Shown: positions 16,541 to 26,000, counted from the first letter of the stretch. The stretch: DNA of 64,000 nt from JAXLVB01 sp046329195 (GCA_046329195.1 JAXLVB010000002.1:930001-994000); one strand, 5' to 3'. Translations and numbers: made by a program. Notes: generated from the letters alone by a model not told the origin.

Positions 16541-18817
16541 TTAATCAGTTACCAATCTCAACTCGGTAAAGCGAGGCGAAGGAACATTATTCTTGGTGCT
16601 AATCTTAATGTTAATCGTCTCATTATCAAGGTTTTTTATTCGGATGGATTTGTTTTCAGTTTCACTATTTTCAACAGGCTTTTCATTGATAACTATGGAG
16701 ATGTTTTCCAATTTAAAACCATCTAATGCACTTATTATCAAAACTTTGCCTTGTTTGTTTTTATTCGAAAATTGATACGAAATAGACGAACGGGTACTCC
16801 GCCAAAATTGCTCATCGTCGTAACCCGAAATGCTCTTTTCTCCTTTGTAGTTATGATCCACTTCGGGTTGTTGTTCACCACAAATTACTTTGTCAATAGT
16901 TCGAGCTTCGAGCGCCAACTGTTGAGCTTCTTTTTGTTTGACAGTTGCTTGATGATTTTCATATTGTGCTTGAGTGAAAGCCTGAAAATACATCTGATAG
17001 CGGGCATCATGAATCTCAAAAAATGGTTGAAGTAGCAACGAATCTAACGTAAATCTCAGATTACCAGCGGGTTTTATTTTTGATAAATAATTGCCTTTGT
17101 CCTCAACCAAAGCGTAAGCTTTGGCCATCGGATAAAGTGGGCCTTTGGTTTCGTGTCCCATTCGACTGTCATCGGCAAAAAGCCCGACCAAATCAGCCGT
17201 TGAAGTTTTGGCGGCTAAAACAATTGGCCCATGCACAAAAGCTGCCCAATTTGAGCCATCGGGTAGCGTCTCTAAATGGGTGGTAGTTTTGAAACGCACG
17301 GTGATTTTATCGCCCGATTTCCATTTTCTATTGATGGAAGCATAGTTATTTCCTGTTTTTGTTGCTTGAAAAACTTTGCCATTGACCAAAACCTCAAAGT
17401 TTTCAGCCCATTTGGGTTGGCGAATGTTTAGGGCAAAGGTTTGAGATTTAGCTATTTTCAACTCAAAGGCTGATTCATTTTTGTAAGGGAAATCGGTATT
17501 TTGCTCGACTTGAATGCCTCTTTCTTTCCAATTTAGCGAGGATGGAATAAACAAATTGACGAAAACATCATTTTCGGAATGGCTATAAATCAACTCGCCG
17601 TATTTTGTATGGTTTTCGATGCCCGAACCTACGCAGCACCACATACTTGTGTTGGGTTGTGAATAAACTCGGTAATGGTTAGGGCGAATGGGCGTGAAAT
17701 AAACGAACCCGCCCTTTTCGGGATGTTGACTTGATAGAATATGATTGTAAAGCGTTCGTTCATAAAAGTCTAAGTAGCTGGCATCGTTTTTATCTAAAAA
17801 AAGTGCTTTGCTGAGTCGCAGCATATTGAACGAATTGCAGGTTTCGGGGCCTTGATTAGAAGCCAGCATTTTACTGAAATCATTCACCGGATTAAAATGT
17901 TCTCGCACGCTATTTCCGCCAAAAGCTACGCTTCGAGTTTGTGAAACATTCTGCCAAAAATAGTGAGCAGCGCCCGACAACTCTTCGTTTTTAGTGAGGG
18001 AAGCAATTTTTTCAAAACCAATCACTTTCGGAATCTGTGTATTGGCATGAAGCCCCGTAAGTTTATCTTGTTTTTGAATCAAGGGATTCAAAATTGCTTG
18101 GTGATTCAGTTTTTGGGCGGTTTCGAGGTATTTTTTGTCGTTGGTGAGAATATATAAATCAGCAAAAACCTCATTCATTCCGCCGTGTTCTGTCCGAAGT
18201 ATTTGCTGGATTTTCTCGTCGTTGAGGGGTTTTATTAATTCGATGAACCAGTCGCCTAAACCAATCAAAATCTGTTTGGCTTGTTGGTTACCTGTAAACT
18301 CATAGGCATCTCGAAGCCCCGCAAAAAGTTTATGAATGTTGTAAAGTGGCACCCAAGTGTTGTTGAGCCCGAAGCCGCTACCGTCAATATCGCCTTTGTG
18401 GATTCGTTCCCAAAATACTTTTCCTTGCGGAATTCCACCCACATAACCATTGCCATTTTTGGCTTGGCAGCGAGCCAATTCGGCAATCATGTATTCGAGC
18501 CGTTGTTTTAACTCCGCATTACCAGTACTGGCATACATCATAGCCAAAGCTGATAAATAATGCCCTCCAATATGGCCATCAAGTCCCGAGCTTTCCCAGT
18601 TCCCATATCGCTCTGCTTTCAGCGGTAAACCTGCATCAATGAGATAAGGAGCAAGTAATTTATCAGGATTGAGTGCCAAAATATATTTCAAATCAACGTC
18701 TTGGGCATTTTTGAAAACACCATTTTTTAGCTTAACCTCCTGTAAAGCAAATGTTTGCATTTGTGCATTGGCACAAAAGGAGAAGGCAAGAAATGGGAAA
18801 ATGTACTTGAATTTCAT
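16541..18817 (-). CDS. Glycoside hydrolase family 127, beta-L-arabinofuranosidase-like (DUF1680)
   Basis: This secreted enzyme probably releases L-arabinofuranose. The 758-residue product has a signal peptide (MKFKYIFPFLAFSFCANAQ), then the GH127 all-alpha barrel. The active-site set known for the family is complete: Glu325 and Cys327 in NQGPETCNSFNMLRL, and Cys394-Cys395 in SMWCCVGSGIENHTKYGE. These match the zinc-binding Glu-Cys-Cys-Cys arrangement of the characterised HypBA1 enzyme. After the barrel come beta-sandwich segments and an extra C-terminal domain (about 640-758) without clear assignment. It lies 35 bp after the GH30 gene. Arabinose removal suits an arabinoxylan locus. The true linkage (alpha or beta) cannot be told from sequence alone. 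Confidence 0.9.
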   Translation of the reverse strand: MKFKYIFPFLAFSFCANAQMQTFALQEVKLKNGVFKNAQDVDLKYILALNPDKLLAPYLIDAGLPLKAERYGNWESSGLDGHIGGHYLSALAMMYASTGNAELKQRLEYMIAELARCQAKNGNGYVGGIPQGKVFWERIHKGDIDGSGFGLNNTWVPLYNIHKLFAGLRDAYEFTGNQQAKQILIGLGDWFIELIKPLNDEKIQQILRTEHGGMNEVFADLYILTNDKKYLETAQKLNHQAILNPLIQKQDKLTGLHANTQIPKVIGFEKIASLTKNEELSGAAHYFWQNVSQTRSVAFGGNSVREHFNPVNDFSKMLASNQGPETCNSFNMLRLSKALFLDKNDASYLDFYERTLYNHILSSQHPEKGGFVYFTPIRPNHYRVYSQPNTSMWCCVGSGIENHTKYGELIYSHSENDVFVNLFIPSSLNWKERGIQVEQNTDFPYKNESAFELKIAKSQTFALNIRQPKWAENFEVLVNGKVFQATKTGNNYASINRKWKSGDKITVRFKTTTHLETLPDGSNWAAFVHGPIVLAAKTSTADLVGLFADDSRMGHETKGPLYPMAKAYALVEDKGNYLSKIKPAGNLRFTLDSLLLQPFFEIHDARYQMYFQAFTQAQYENHQATVKQKEAQQLALEARTIDKVICGEQQPEVDHNYKGEKSISGYDDEQFWRSTRSSISYQFSNKNKQGKVLIISALDGFKLENISIVINEKPVENSETENKSIRIKNLDNETINIKISTKNNVPSPRFTELRLVTD

Positions 18818-18852
18818 TTTAAATTAGTTACTCTTTACTCCCAACACTTGAT

Positions 18853-20142
18853 TTAAAGATTGATAACGATGGTCGAAATGCTCTTGGCTGGCATATCAAA
18901 CGTTATGTTTTTATTCACGATATTCAAATTCTTTTTTTCGAGATTGGTAGTTTCGGTAGTGGTGTAGGAGGTAATACCCGATGCTGTGAGACCTTGTATT
19001 TGGACATTTTTAACGACGAAATTGTCAGGGTTGATAATGACCATAACGATTTGATTGTCTTTCTTGTACGTAGTCGTTTTCAGAAAAACACTACTGCTTG
19101 CTTTGGTTTCAATCCTGATGAATCCTGGTCTGATAAATTTTGAAAAATGCGAGTAGGCATACCCTCTTTTTAATACTTCGCCAAATGTGGTACCTTCTTC
19201 GCCATCTCCGATAAATGAATAATATCGTTGCAAATACCACCAGATGTAGGCATTCCAGTTCACCGTCATTGCATCATGAATACCCGTAAGCATTTTGATG
19301 GTTTCATCCCATTTGGCTGATTCTGAGTAGGTGCTCCATTTGGGTGCTCCGGTGTTTCCGGTGTTCAGGTTCAGGAGGTATTCCGTCATCCAAATTTCCT
19401 TTTTCTTTTGCTCCGCAACAGGAAATTTCGCAGTGCCTGAGCCGTAAGTGTGCCCAGCTATAATGTCTATTTTTTTAGCAGCCTCTTCATCATTCAAGAT
19501 GGCATTTGTCATGGCTTGATTGAAATTGAGTGATTCTGGTGCAGCTAATTTTGCCCCGATTATATCACCCGGTGCTTTCAAAAAATTAATCATATCTTGG
19601 GCTGTCCAGTCGCAAGATTCATACGTTGGCTTCCAATCTGGCTCATTTTGAATAGAAGCCACATCTACTTTAGCCCCATTTTTCTCCATGAATCTCAAGT
19701 ACTCATTCATATAGTTTTTATAAGCCGTGTAGTTTTCGGGTAACAAAACCCCACGGACATCACTATTATTGTCTTTTAGAGCTGGAGGCGGCGACCACGG
19801 ACTTGCCAGTACCATTATTCCTCTTTTATTAGCCTCTTTTACTGCCTCCACTATGATAGGCCAATCGTTTTTATTTGATGACATTCTTACTCTAAACAAA
19901 CTCAATCCTAATTCATTATCTCCCGTACCGAATGCTTTCTGAGCTTCGGCTGGTTTTAATGAAACAGTCCCCCACATTCTATTTGCTCCACCAAAGCCGG
20001 TTATGGTTTGATAAGTAAGCGAGGGGTTAATTTCTAAAACCACGGTTGGAGTTGTGGTCGTGTTTACGCTTACATCCTCTGATTTTTTACATGAATAAAG
20101 GAACGAACTGAGGGTAACTCCTACAAGTAATATTTTTTTCAT
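18853..20142 (-). CDS. Glycoside hydrolase family 30 lipoprotein, xylanase-like
   Basis: This is a predicted surface or periplasmic endo-acting xylanase, possibly of the glucuronoxylanase type. I start it at the ATG complementary to 20140-20142, giving 429 residues. That start yields a good lipoprotein signal (MKKILLVGVTLSSFLYSC, Cys at 18). The frame could extend 13 codons further upstream, but those codons fall in the intergenic hairpin. The (beta/alpha)8 barrel carries ASPWSPPPALKDN, acid/base Glu167 (SIQNEPDW) and nucleophile Glu254 (IWMTEYL), followed by the C-terminal beta-side domain typical of GH30. No second xylanase family such as GH10 or GH11 was seen in the window, so this may be the main backbone-cleaving enzyme here. 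Confidence 0.87.
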   Translation of the reverse strand: MKKILLVGVTLSSFLYSCKKSEDVSVNTTTTPTVVLEINPSLTYQTITGFGGANRMWGTVSLKPAEAQKAFGTGDNELGLSLFRVRMSSNKNDWPIIVEAVKEANKRGIMVLASPWSPPPALKDNNSDVRGVLLPENYTAYKNYMNEYLRFMEKNGAKVDVASIQNEPDWKPTYESCDWTAQDMINFLKAPGDIIGAKLAAPESLNFNQAMTNAILNDEEAAKKIDIIAGHTYGSGTAKFPVAEQKKKEIWMTEYLLNLNTGNTGAPKWSTYSESAKWDETIKMLTGIHDAMTVNWNAYIWWYLQRYYSFIGDGEEGTTFGEVLKRGYAYSHFSKFIRPGFIRIETKASSSVFLKTTTYKKDNQIVMVIINPDNFVVKNVQIQGLTASGITSYTTTETTNLEKKNLNIVNKNITFDMPAKSISTIVINL

Positions 20143-20160
20143 CGGGGGTACTATTAATCG

Positions 20161-20213
20161 GGAACCGAAGCTCCCCATCATCTACAAGTTGATTGGGGTT
20201 GCATTTCGGTTCC
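20161..20213 (-). terminator. Intra-operon hairpin between the small secreted protein and GH30
   Basis: Outer arms GGAACCGAA (20161-20169) and TTCGGTTCC (20205-20213) enclose a second weaker stem (CCCCAT with ATTGGGG). No T-run follows on the minus strand, so this is more likely an attenuating or stabilising structure than a full terminator. Confidence 0.45.
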
Positions 20214-20234
20214 TTTATTTGCTGTTTTTAAGGC

Positions 20235-20573
20235 TTACTTTACCTTTGTCAATTTCATATCGCCTCGTTCACTTTTTATAAGCAATTCATTCTCATTCAC
20301 TACCTCGCCAGTGTAGCTCAACTTGCGGTCGTTGAGTGAGATACTATACGAGAATTTCTTACCGTCTATTTTTCCTTCTTCTAATTTGGCTTCGCCAAAT
20401 TGGGTTTTCCAAGTACCCGTTAGGGTGTTACCCTCTACTTTGAAAGTGTAGTTTACCTCAAATGTTCCGTTTGGTGTTTCACGAGTGCCTTTCCAGTTGC
20501 CATCAATGGTGTTTTGGGCAAACACCACTACACTTGAAACAATCATCATTACGACTAAAAGTGCTTTTTTCAT
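20235..20573 (-). CDS. Small secreted beta-rich protein, paralogue of the 7894-8238 product
   Basis: This 112-residue product has a signal peptide (MKKALLVVMMIVSSVVVFAQ) and a mature domain nearly superimposable on its plus-strand twin. Shared blocks are DGNWKGTRETPNGTFE, NYTFKVEG, LTGTWKTQFGE and DGKKFSYSIS. It sits inside the hydrolase operon between the tandem esterase and GH30, so it is expected to be expressed with them. No catalytic residues are evident. A binding or chaperone-like role at the cell surface is only a guess. The strong conservation of strands and loops between the two copies argues that both are functional. Confidence 0.77.
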   Translation of the reverse strand: MKKALLVVMMIVSSVVVFAQNTIDGNWKGTRETPNGTFEVNYTFKVEGNTLTGTWKTQFGEAKLEEGKIDGKKFSYSISLNDRKLSYTGEVVNENELLIKSERGDMKLTKVK

Positions 20574-20598
20574 GGTTTTAATGGTTTAGAGTTAAAAT

Positions 20599-22524
20599 TT
20601 ACTTGAACAGTAATTGAGCAAATTGGTAAATATCGTGTCGCCAAACGGGCCAAGTATGTCCGCCAGCATATTCGCTGTAATGGTATTTGATGCCCATTTC
20701 ATCGAATTTTTTCATCATAATTTGGCAATTGGCATGGGCAATGTCTTCTTTGCCACCTTGCGAAATCCAAAACTCTTTGATGTTAGCATTGATTTTATCT
20801 TTGTTCGAGTTCATGAATTCATACTGTGGGTCTGAAAGTTTGGTATTATTTGCCCACCAGCCCGAACTAAAAACACCGAGATAATTGAACATATCTGAAT
20901 TGCGAACGCCTGCGTGAAGTGTCTGCAAACCACCCATCGAAAGACCTGCCAACGCACGATTTTTGCCATCTGTTAATACTTTGTAATTGGACTCAACAAA
21001 CGGAATAAGTGCATTTTTTAGCTCATTTTCAAACTGATTGAGTTGTGGCAAACCAAATCCTGCAATACCCCCTCCGCCAGAAAAGTTACCATCCATCATC
21101 ACGATTACCATCGGTTTAGCTTTCTTTTCGGCAATGAGGTTATCCAAAATCAAATCGGTTTTACCTTGTGTAGCCCAACCTCGTTGGTCTTCGCCACCGC
21201 CGTGAAGTAGGTAAACGGCAGGATATTTTTCAGTAGCATTATCGTAGCCTGGTGGCGTATAAATGTATGCCTCACGCCAAGAGTTAATTACTTTTGAATA
21301 GTATTTTTTGATGCGAATCTCACCATGTGGTACATCTTTCATGGCATAAAAACCGCCTTCTTTGTACGGAATTTCGATGCCACTAGCCATTCTGCCCATG
21401 CCGTAAAACGTTTCGCTGGCAGGGTCAGCTACGGCTACACCATCAATTAAGAGGGAATAATAATGAAACCCACGGCTTACCGAATCTGTCGTAACATTCC
21501 AAAAGCCGCTGGTGTCTTTTACCATGTCGTATTTTTTGCCCAAATCAATTTGCACTTTCTGTGCGTCAGGAGCTTTTACTTTGAAAATCACTCGATTGTC
21601 GGGCAAAATCTGTGGATATTTGGCATTTCGGATATTGCTTGCGGCAGGTGTACCCAGTACCGAATACTTGGTAAAAGTGCTTGGATTGGTTGGTTTAAAC
21701 AAAAACTGCGAAAACATATACAATCCATTTTTCCAAACTTTAAAGTCGTGAACACCTGCTTCTACATAATAAATATGAGGCACGTCGTTTTCGTACATAT
21801 AATCGTGCGTACGCTTGCTGAATGTGATTAAACCATCGGCGTCGCCACAACTTATCCAAAGCAATTTTAATTTCTTTTTAGCCTCCTCAGGATTAGGCAA
21901 TAGTTCTTTGGGAGCTTTTGTGTTCGGGGCAGAAGAAAACCCGCCCACCCAAGCGAATTTATCGAGATTTCCTAAACCGAAATTCAACGATTGCCCCCCT
22001 CCCATCGAAAGACCTGCAATGGCACGATTTTCACGGTCGGTCAAGGCTGAATACTTTTTCTCAATGAATGGAATGAGGTCATTGAGTAAGTCTTTTTCAA
22101 ATGTAGCAAAGGCTTCTACTTTATCTTTATCGAAAATATTGCCCACGGCACGGTCGTCTTTCATAGCACGTCCATTGGGCATTACTACAATCATTGGCTG
22201 AATTTTTCCCTCGGCATAGAGGTTATCCAAGATATTTTGTGGATTGGCGCCTTTTAACCATTCGAGGTGGTCACCTCCAATGCCGTGAAGCAAGTAAAAA
22301 ACGGGGTATTTTTTCTTTTTGTCGTAGTTTGGGGGTGTATAAACCAAGGTTTTACGAGTGCTTCCTACGGTTTTGGATTCATACAACACCGTATCAATTT
22401 TACCTTTGGCGATGCCCTCTCGGGCTTTTTCATAACCTTTGGGCATTTCTTTTTCGGTACTTTGGGCAATAACTTGTACCGCTAACGCAGCAAAAATCAG
22501 GATGGAAAGGAGTATTTTTTTCAT
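20599..22524 (-). CDS. Tandem CE1 esterase: CE1, E-set linker domain, CE1
   Basis: This is a predicted secreted acetylxylan or feruloyl esterase with two catalytic domains. The start is the ATG complementary to 22522-22524, giving 641 residues and a signal peptide (MKKILLSILIFAALAVQVIA). The frame extends 11 codons upstream into a hairpin. Domain A spans about 45-275 with nucleophile Ser173 (AIAGLSMGG) and the His in AGVHDFKVW. A beta-sandwich E-set/CBM48-like domain covers about 300-395. Domain B spans about 400-641 with Ser529 (ALAGLSMGG) and His in AGGHTWPVW. The order looks like a fusion of a lone CE1 enzyme to an E-set-CE1 protein like its neighbours. Both triads appear intact, so two different acyl groups or positions may be targeted. 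Confidence 0.88.
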   Translation of the reverse strand: MKKILLSILIFAALAVQVIAQSTEKEMPKGYEKAREGIAKGKIDTVLYESKTVGSTRKTLVYTPPNYDKKKKYPVFYLLHGIGGDHLEWLKGANPQNILDNLYAEGKIQPMIVVMPNGRAMKDDRAVGNIFDKDKVEAFATFEKDLLNDLIPFIEKKYSALTDRENRAIAGLSMGGGQSLNFGLGNLDKFAWVGGFSSAPNTKAPKELLPNPEEAKKKLKLLWISCGDADGLITFSKRTHDYMYENDVPHIYYVEAGVHDFKVWKNGLYMFSQFLFKPTNPSTFTKYSVLGTPAASNIRNAKYPQILPDNRVIFKVKAPDAQKVQIDLGKKYDMVKDTSGFWNVTTDSVSRGFHYYSLLIDGVAVADPASETFYGMGRMASGIEIPYKEGGFYAMKDVPHGEIRIKKYYSKVINSWREAYIYTPPGYDNATEKYPAVYLLHGGGEDQRGWATQGKTDLILDNLIAEKKAKPMVIVMMDGNFSGGGGIAGFGLPQLNQFENELKNALIPFVESNYKVLTDGKNRALAGLSMGGLQTLHAGVRNSDMFNYLGVFSSGWWANNTKLSDPQYEFMNSNKDKINANIKEFWISQGGKEDIAHANCQIMMKKFDEMGIKYHYSEYAGGHTWPVWRHDIYQFAQLLFK

Positions 22525-22540
22525 ATTAGAATAGTGATCT

Positions 22541-22573
22541 AACCCATGCCAAAACAACGATTTGGCATGGGTT
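22541..22573 (-). terminator. Intra-operon hairpin upstream of the tandem esterase
   Basis: A perfect 13-bp stem (AACCCATGCCAAA at 22541-22553, complement at 22561-22573) has a 7-base loop. There is no T-run on the minus strand. It may protect the upstream mRNA 3' end or tune expression rather than stop transcription. Confidence 0.5.
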
Positions 22574-22581
22574 CATGTGAA

Positions 22582-23703
22582 TTACTTAAAAAGCAGAGGT
22601 GCAAGTTGGTAAAGGCTCCGTCGCCACGTTTGGAATTCGTGAGCTGTACCTTCCGAAACGTAACTTACAGCGTTGAATCCCGCATTTTTTAGCTCATCCC
22701 CAGCTTTCCGAACCCCATCGGGGCGTTCTTTACTACCACAGCTAATGAAAATTAATTTAGGTTGTGGTTTATCCTTAAAGTCAGTTGAGGCATAAATACC
22801 GCCACTTAACAAACCATAGTAATCAAAAACATCTGGTTTGTTTAAGGTAATGGTTTTGGTTTCCATGCCACCCATCGAAAGCCCTGCCATAGCTCGTTTT
22901 TCTTTTTTGGCAATCGTTCTAAAATTAGCATCCACATAAGGGATCAATTCATCAACCAATACCGTTTGAAATGGCTCAATTTTGAAAGAGCGCATACCGC
23001 CTCCACCTTGTCCGGGGCGTACATCGTTGGTCATACCATAGGTGCAAACAATGATGAAGGGTTTTATTTTGCCATCGGCTATCAAATTATCCATAATCAA
23101 ATTGGCTCTACCTTGGTTCATCCAAGCGGTTTCGTCTTCACCCCAACCGTGTTGTAGGTACAAAACTGGATATTTGTCTTTGCCTTTTTCATAACCAGCA
23201 GGCGTATAGACAAATGCTCTTCGAGAAGTACCAGTGCTTGGAGATGGAAATAGAATTTGTTGTACATTTCCGTGAGGTACATTTTTGAGTGCATAAAAAT
23301 CTTGGTCTTTGGCAGGAATTTCGATGCCACTTTCCCAACGAACCGAACCATAATAGTTTAACGTGCCTGGGTCATTGAATTTTCCACCGTCAATTCTTAC
23401 GTTGTAGTAGTGAAAACCTTCATCCAGTGGCCCTTCGGTAGTTCCCATCCAAGAGCCATCTTCGGCCTTGGCGAGTTTGGTACCGCCACGGCCGCCCAAA
23501 CCTAAACTAACTCTCACGCTATCGGCAGCAGGAGCAATAATTTTGAAACGAACGTACCCTTGCGAGTTTACCATGGGGTATTCTTGCTGTGGTTGATTAA
23601 GCACCGAAGGTTTGAAGTCTTCGATAATGGCAGGCTGTTGTGCCCAGCACAACCCACTGGATAATAAAGCCAACATGATGGCTGTTACAAATTTGTTTTT
23701 CAT
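22582..23703 (-). CDS. CE1 family esterase with N-terminal E-set domain
   Basis: This 373-residue secreted enzyme has a signal peptide (to about CWAQ), then an E-set/CBM48-like sandwich (about 45-140). The CE1 alpha/beta hydrolase domain follows with YLQHGWGEDETAW, nucleophile motif AMAGLSMGG and catalytic His in GTAHEFQTWRRSLYQLAPLLF. The elbow GLSMGG and the Trp-Arg ending place it with the tandem esterase rather than with the three proteins upstream. Expected reactions are deacylation of xylan (acetyl or feruloyl groups). It sits between a hairpin and the next CE1 gene with a 31-bp gap. Confidence 0.87.
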   Translation of the reverse strand: MKNKFVTAIMLALLSSGLCWAQQPAIIEDFKPSVLNQPQQEYPMVNSQGYVRFKIIAPAADSVRVSLGLGGRGGTKLAKAEDGSWMGTTEGPLDEGFHYYNVRIDGGKFNDPGTLNYYGSVRWESGIEIPAKDQDFYALKNVPHGNVQQILFPSPSTGTSRRAFVYTPAGYEKGKDKYPVLYLQHGWGEDETAWMNQGRANLIMDNLIADGKIKPFIIVCTYGMTNDVRPGQGGGGMRSFKIEPFQTVLVDELIPYVDANFRTIAKKEKRAMAGLSMGGMETKTITLNKPDVFDYYGLLSGGIYASTDFKDKPQPKLIFISCGSKERPDGVRKAGDELKNAGFNAVSYVSEGTAHEFQTWRRSLYQLAPLLFK

Positions 23704-23714
23704 TGTTAAAAAGG

Positions 23715-23729
23715 TTTTATAGAGGTTTA
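23715..23729. repeat. Shared leader motif, copy 1
   Basis: TTTTATAGAGGTTTA lies just upstream of the start of the 22582-23703 esterase gene. The identical 15-mer recurs at 25986-26000 before another CE1 gene, consistent with duplication of gene plus leader. Confidence 0.5.
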
Positions 23730-23734
23730 ATTTT

Positions 23735-24811
23735 TCACTTAAATAGTTCTTGCAATGAACTGGCTAAGAACAACTTACAATTCATCCAAGTATGCCCACC
23801 CGAAACGATGAGCGGTTTAATCTTGATTTTCTTTTCTTCAAATAAGGCAATGTTTTTCTTTACGCTTTCATAAAGAAAATCGTCTGTACCTACGCTGATG
23901 GTAAACAATTTGACTTGTTTGTTTATCAAATCGGCGTTTGGAGTCCAGTTATCGAAGTTTTTCTTGAATTCTTCGGTAGCTGTAAATGGGGCATACGAAC
24001 AGATGTAGCCAAATTTATCGGTATTGGTAAATCCGATATTGAGTGTTTGACCACCGCCGACCGAGAAACCAGCTACAGCACGGTTTTCTGAGCCTGCCTT
24101 TACGGGGTAATTGTCTTCAATAAAAGGAATCACGTCATTGACCACATCTTTGGTAAAATCAGGCATAGGGGCAGGACGTACATTGCCATAAGGCATTACT
24201 ATAATCATCGGTTTGGCTTTGCCTTGGGCAATGAGGTTATCGGTAATCAAATTGGCTTTGCCTACTTTTGTCCATGTTTCTTCGGTGTCAGAGCCGCCAT
24301 GAATCAAATACAAAACAGGGTATTTGGTTTTGCCACTGGCATCAAAATTTGGTGGCGTATAAACCAACAACTGACGAGTGGTATTTAGTGATTTTGAGTT
24401 GTAAAGCTGATATGTAACCTTGCCATGTGGCACATTTTGTAAGGAATGAACCAAAGGCTTATCGCCAGGAATCTCCACTATGCTACGCTTAAAACGTTCA
24501 TTTGCAAATACATAAGTATTGTTGGGGTCATTTATCTGAACGCTATCCACATAAAAACTGTACGGATAAATATCGGGCGTAACAGGCGGAACGGTTACAC
24601 TCCAAATGCCAGCCGTATCACGGGTCATCGCCACAGGCGATTTCAGAAATTCTCCACTCAACGAAACCCTTTTAGCCGTTTTAGAAAAATACTTAAACGT
24701 AATGCTTTTATCAAGGTGTACGTTGGGCGAGCTAATGGCAGGTGGACGCTGTGCCAACAAGCTATTTCCTACAAAAAGTAGGATGAGTACCCATATATTT
24801 TGTGATTTCAT
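23735..24811 (-). CDS. CE1 family esterase with N-terminal E-set domain
   Basis: This 358-residue secreted protein has a signal peptide (to about SLLAQ), an E-set domain (about 30-120) and a CE1 hydrolase domain. Nucleophile motif is AVAGFSVGG and the catalytic His is in VSGGHTWMNCKLFL. It therefore belongs to the subgroup with a GFSxGG elbow and an HTWMN end, together with the next two genes upstream. Compared with those, it lacks a stretch before the nucleophile (the insertion present in the 24826-25983 product). Likely substrates are acetylated or feruloylated oligosaccharides, but the acyl preference cannot be read from the sequence. Confidence 0.87.
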   Translation of the reverse strand: MKSQNIWVLILLFVGNSLLAQRPPAISSPNVHLDKSITFKYFSKTAKRVSLSGEFLKSPVAMTRDTAGIWSVTVPPVTPDIYPYSFYVDSVQINDPNNTYVFANERFKRSIVEIPGDKPLVHSLQNVPHGKVTYQLYNSKSLNTTRQLLVYTPPNFDASGKTKYPVLYLIHGGSDTEETWTKVGKANLITDNLIAQGKAKPMIIVMPYGNVRPAPMPDFTKDVVNDVIPFIEDNYPVKAGSENRAVAGFSVGGGQTLNIGFTNTDKFGYICSYAPFTATEEFKKNFDNWTPNADLINKQVKLFTISVGTDDFLYESVKKNIALFEEKKIKIKPLIVSGGHTWMNCKLFLASSLQELFK

Positions 24812-24825
24812 GATAAATAGGTGCT

Positions 24826-25983
24826 TTAGTTGAATAAAACTGGCAAGGTTTCATTGAGGTACTTTTTCACGTTCATCCAAGTATGGCCACCATCAGTAAC
24901 GTAACTTTTGAAATTGATTTTCTTCTCTTTCAAGTAGTTCTCCCATTCAGTAGTGCCTTTGTATAAAAAATCTTCTGTACCAATTCCTGAGAAAAGCAAT
25001 TTGAAATCTTTGTTAGTTTTGGCTGGGTCTGCCGTAATATTCGTGAAGCTTTTATCCATCTCAGCAGGCGAAATGTATGACGCATAACTACATACGTAAG
25101 CAAATTTATCTACATTGTTGAAAGCTGTACGAAGCGTTTGTCCGCCACCACGAGAGAAGCCACCGATGGCACGGTTATCACGATTATTGATGGTTCGATA
25201 GTTCTTCTCAATGTAAGGAATAACCTTCGTAACTAAATCAGTTTCAAACAATTTCATGCGTTTGAGGGCATCTTCACCGTCACGGCTCATGACATCCGAA
25301 GGCTTATCTTTGCCCGTTTGTTCGGCAATTCGTGCCAATGGGTTTCCGTAAGGCATCACTACAATCATCGGTTTTGCTTTGCCTTGTGCAATCATGTTAT
25401 CGAGCATCAGATTTACTTTTCCTACTTTCCAAAACGTCTCTTCGGTGTCGGTTGTACCACTAATCAGGTAATAAACTGGGTATTTTTTGGCAGTTTCTTT
25501 ATTGTAACCAGGTGGCGTATAAACTACCACCGTACCTGTAGAGCCTTCTACCGAGGGATAATATTCGTAAGTAACAGCACCATGGGGTACATTTTGCAGG
25601 GCGTAAATAGCAGGAGAATCCGAAGGGATTTCTACTAAACTTCCTTTAAAACGCTCATTGGGGAATAAATAGGTATTGGCGGGGTCGTTTACGGTCACGC
25701 CATCAACTTTGAAGCCATAAGGATAAATATCTGGTTTGATTGGCCCGACTGTTATTGACCAAACACCATTTTCACCCTTAGTCATAGGCACATTTGCCGA
25801 ACCAAATTGGTTGCCATCGAGCAAAACCGTGGTAGCATTGGGTGCCAAATAAGAGAAAGTTACCGTTTTGTCGACGTTTACTTTTGGTGAAACAACGATT
25901 GGCCCACGAGGGGGTTGTCCAATCGTTAATCTTGGTAGCACCAACAAAACTAAAAGGATAAAAAATACGACATTTTTTTTCAT
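24826..25983 (-). CDS. CE1 family esterase with N-terminal E-set domain
   Basis: This 385-residue secreted protein has the same architecture: signal peptide, E-set sandwich (about 30-125) and CE1 domain. Its nucleophile elbow is AIGGFSRGG, with Arg where other copies have Val, Gly or Met, and the catalytic His lies in DGGHTWMNVKKYL. It carries an extra segment before the elbow (ARIAEQTGKDKPSDVMSRDGEDALKR in part) which may form a lid over the active site. It is separated from its neighbours by 14 bp and 23 bp, so it is firmly in the operon. A role in xylan deacylation is inferred from family and context. Confidence 0.87.
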   Translation of the reverse strand: MKKNVVFFILLVLLVLPRLTIGQPPRGPIVVSPKVNVDKTVTFSYLAPNATTVLLDGNQFGSANVPMTKGENGVWSITVGPIKPDIYPYGFKVDGVTVNDPANTYLFPNERFKGSLVEIPSDSPAIYALQNVPHGAVTYEYYPSVEGSTGTVVVYTPPGYNKETAKKYPVYYLISGTTDTEETFWKVGKVNLMLDNMIAQGKAKPMIVVMPYGNPLARIAEQTGKDKPSDVMSRDGEDALKRMKLFETDLVTKVIPYIEKNYRTINNRDNRAIGGFSRGGGQTLRTAFNNVDKFAYVCSYASYISPAEMDKSFTNITADPAKTNKDFKLLFSGIGTEDFLYKGTTEWENYLKEKKINFKSYVTDGGHTWMNVKKYLNETLPVLFN

Positions 25984-25985
25984 GA

Positions 25986-26000
25986 TTTTATAGAGGTTTA
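25986..26000. repeat. Shared leader motif, copy 2
   Basis: The second exact copy of TTTTATAGAGGTTTA, immediately upstream of the 24826-25983 esterase start. Confidence 0.5.

Noticed and set aside
20143..20181. Longer start of the GH30 gene
   Set aside because: The extra 13 codons lie partly in the intergenic hairpin, and the internal ATG gives a proper lipoprotein signal.
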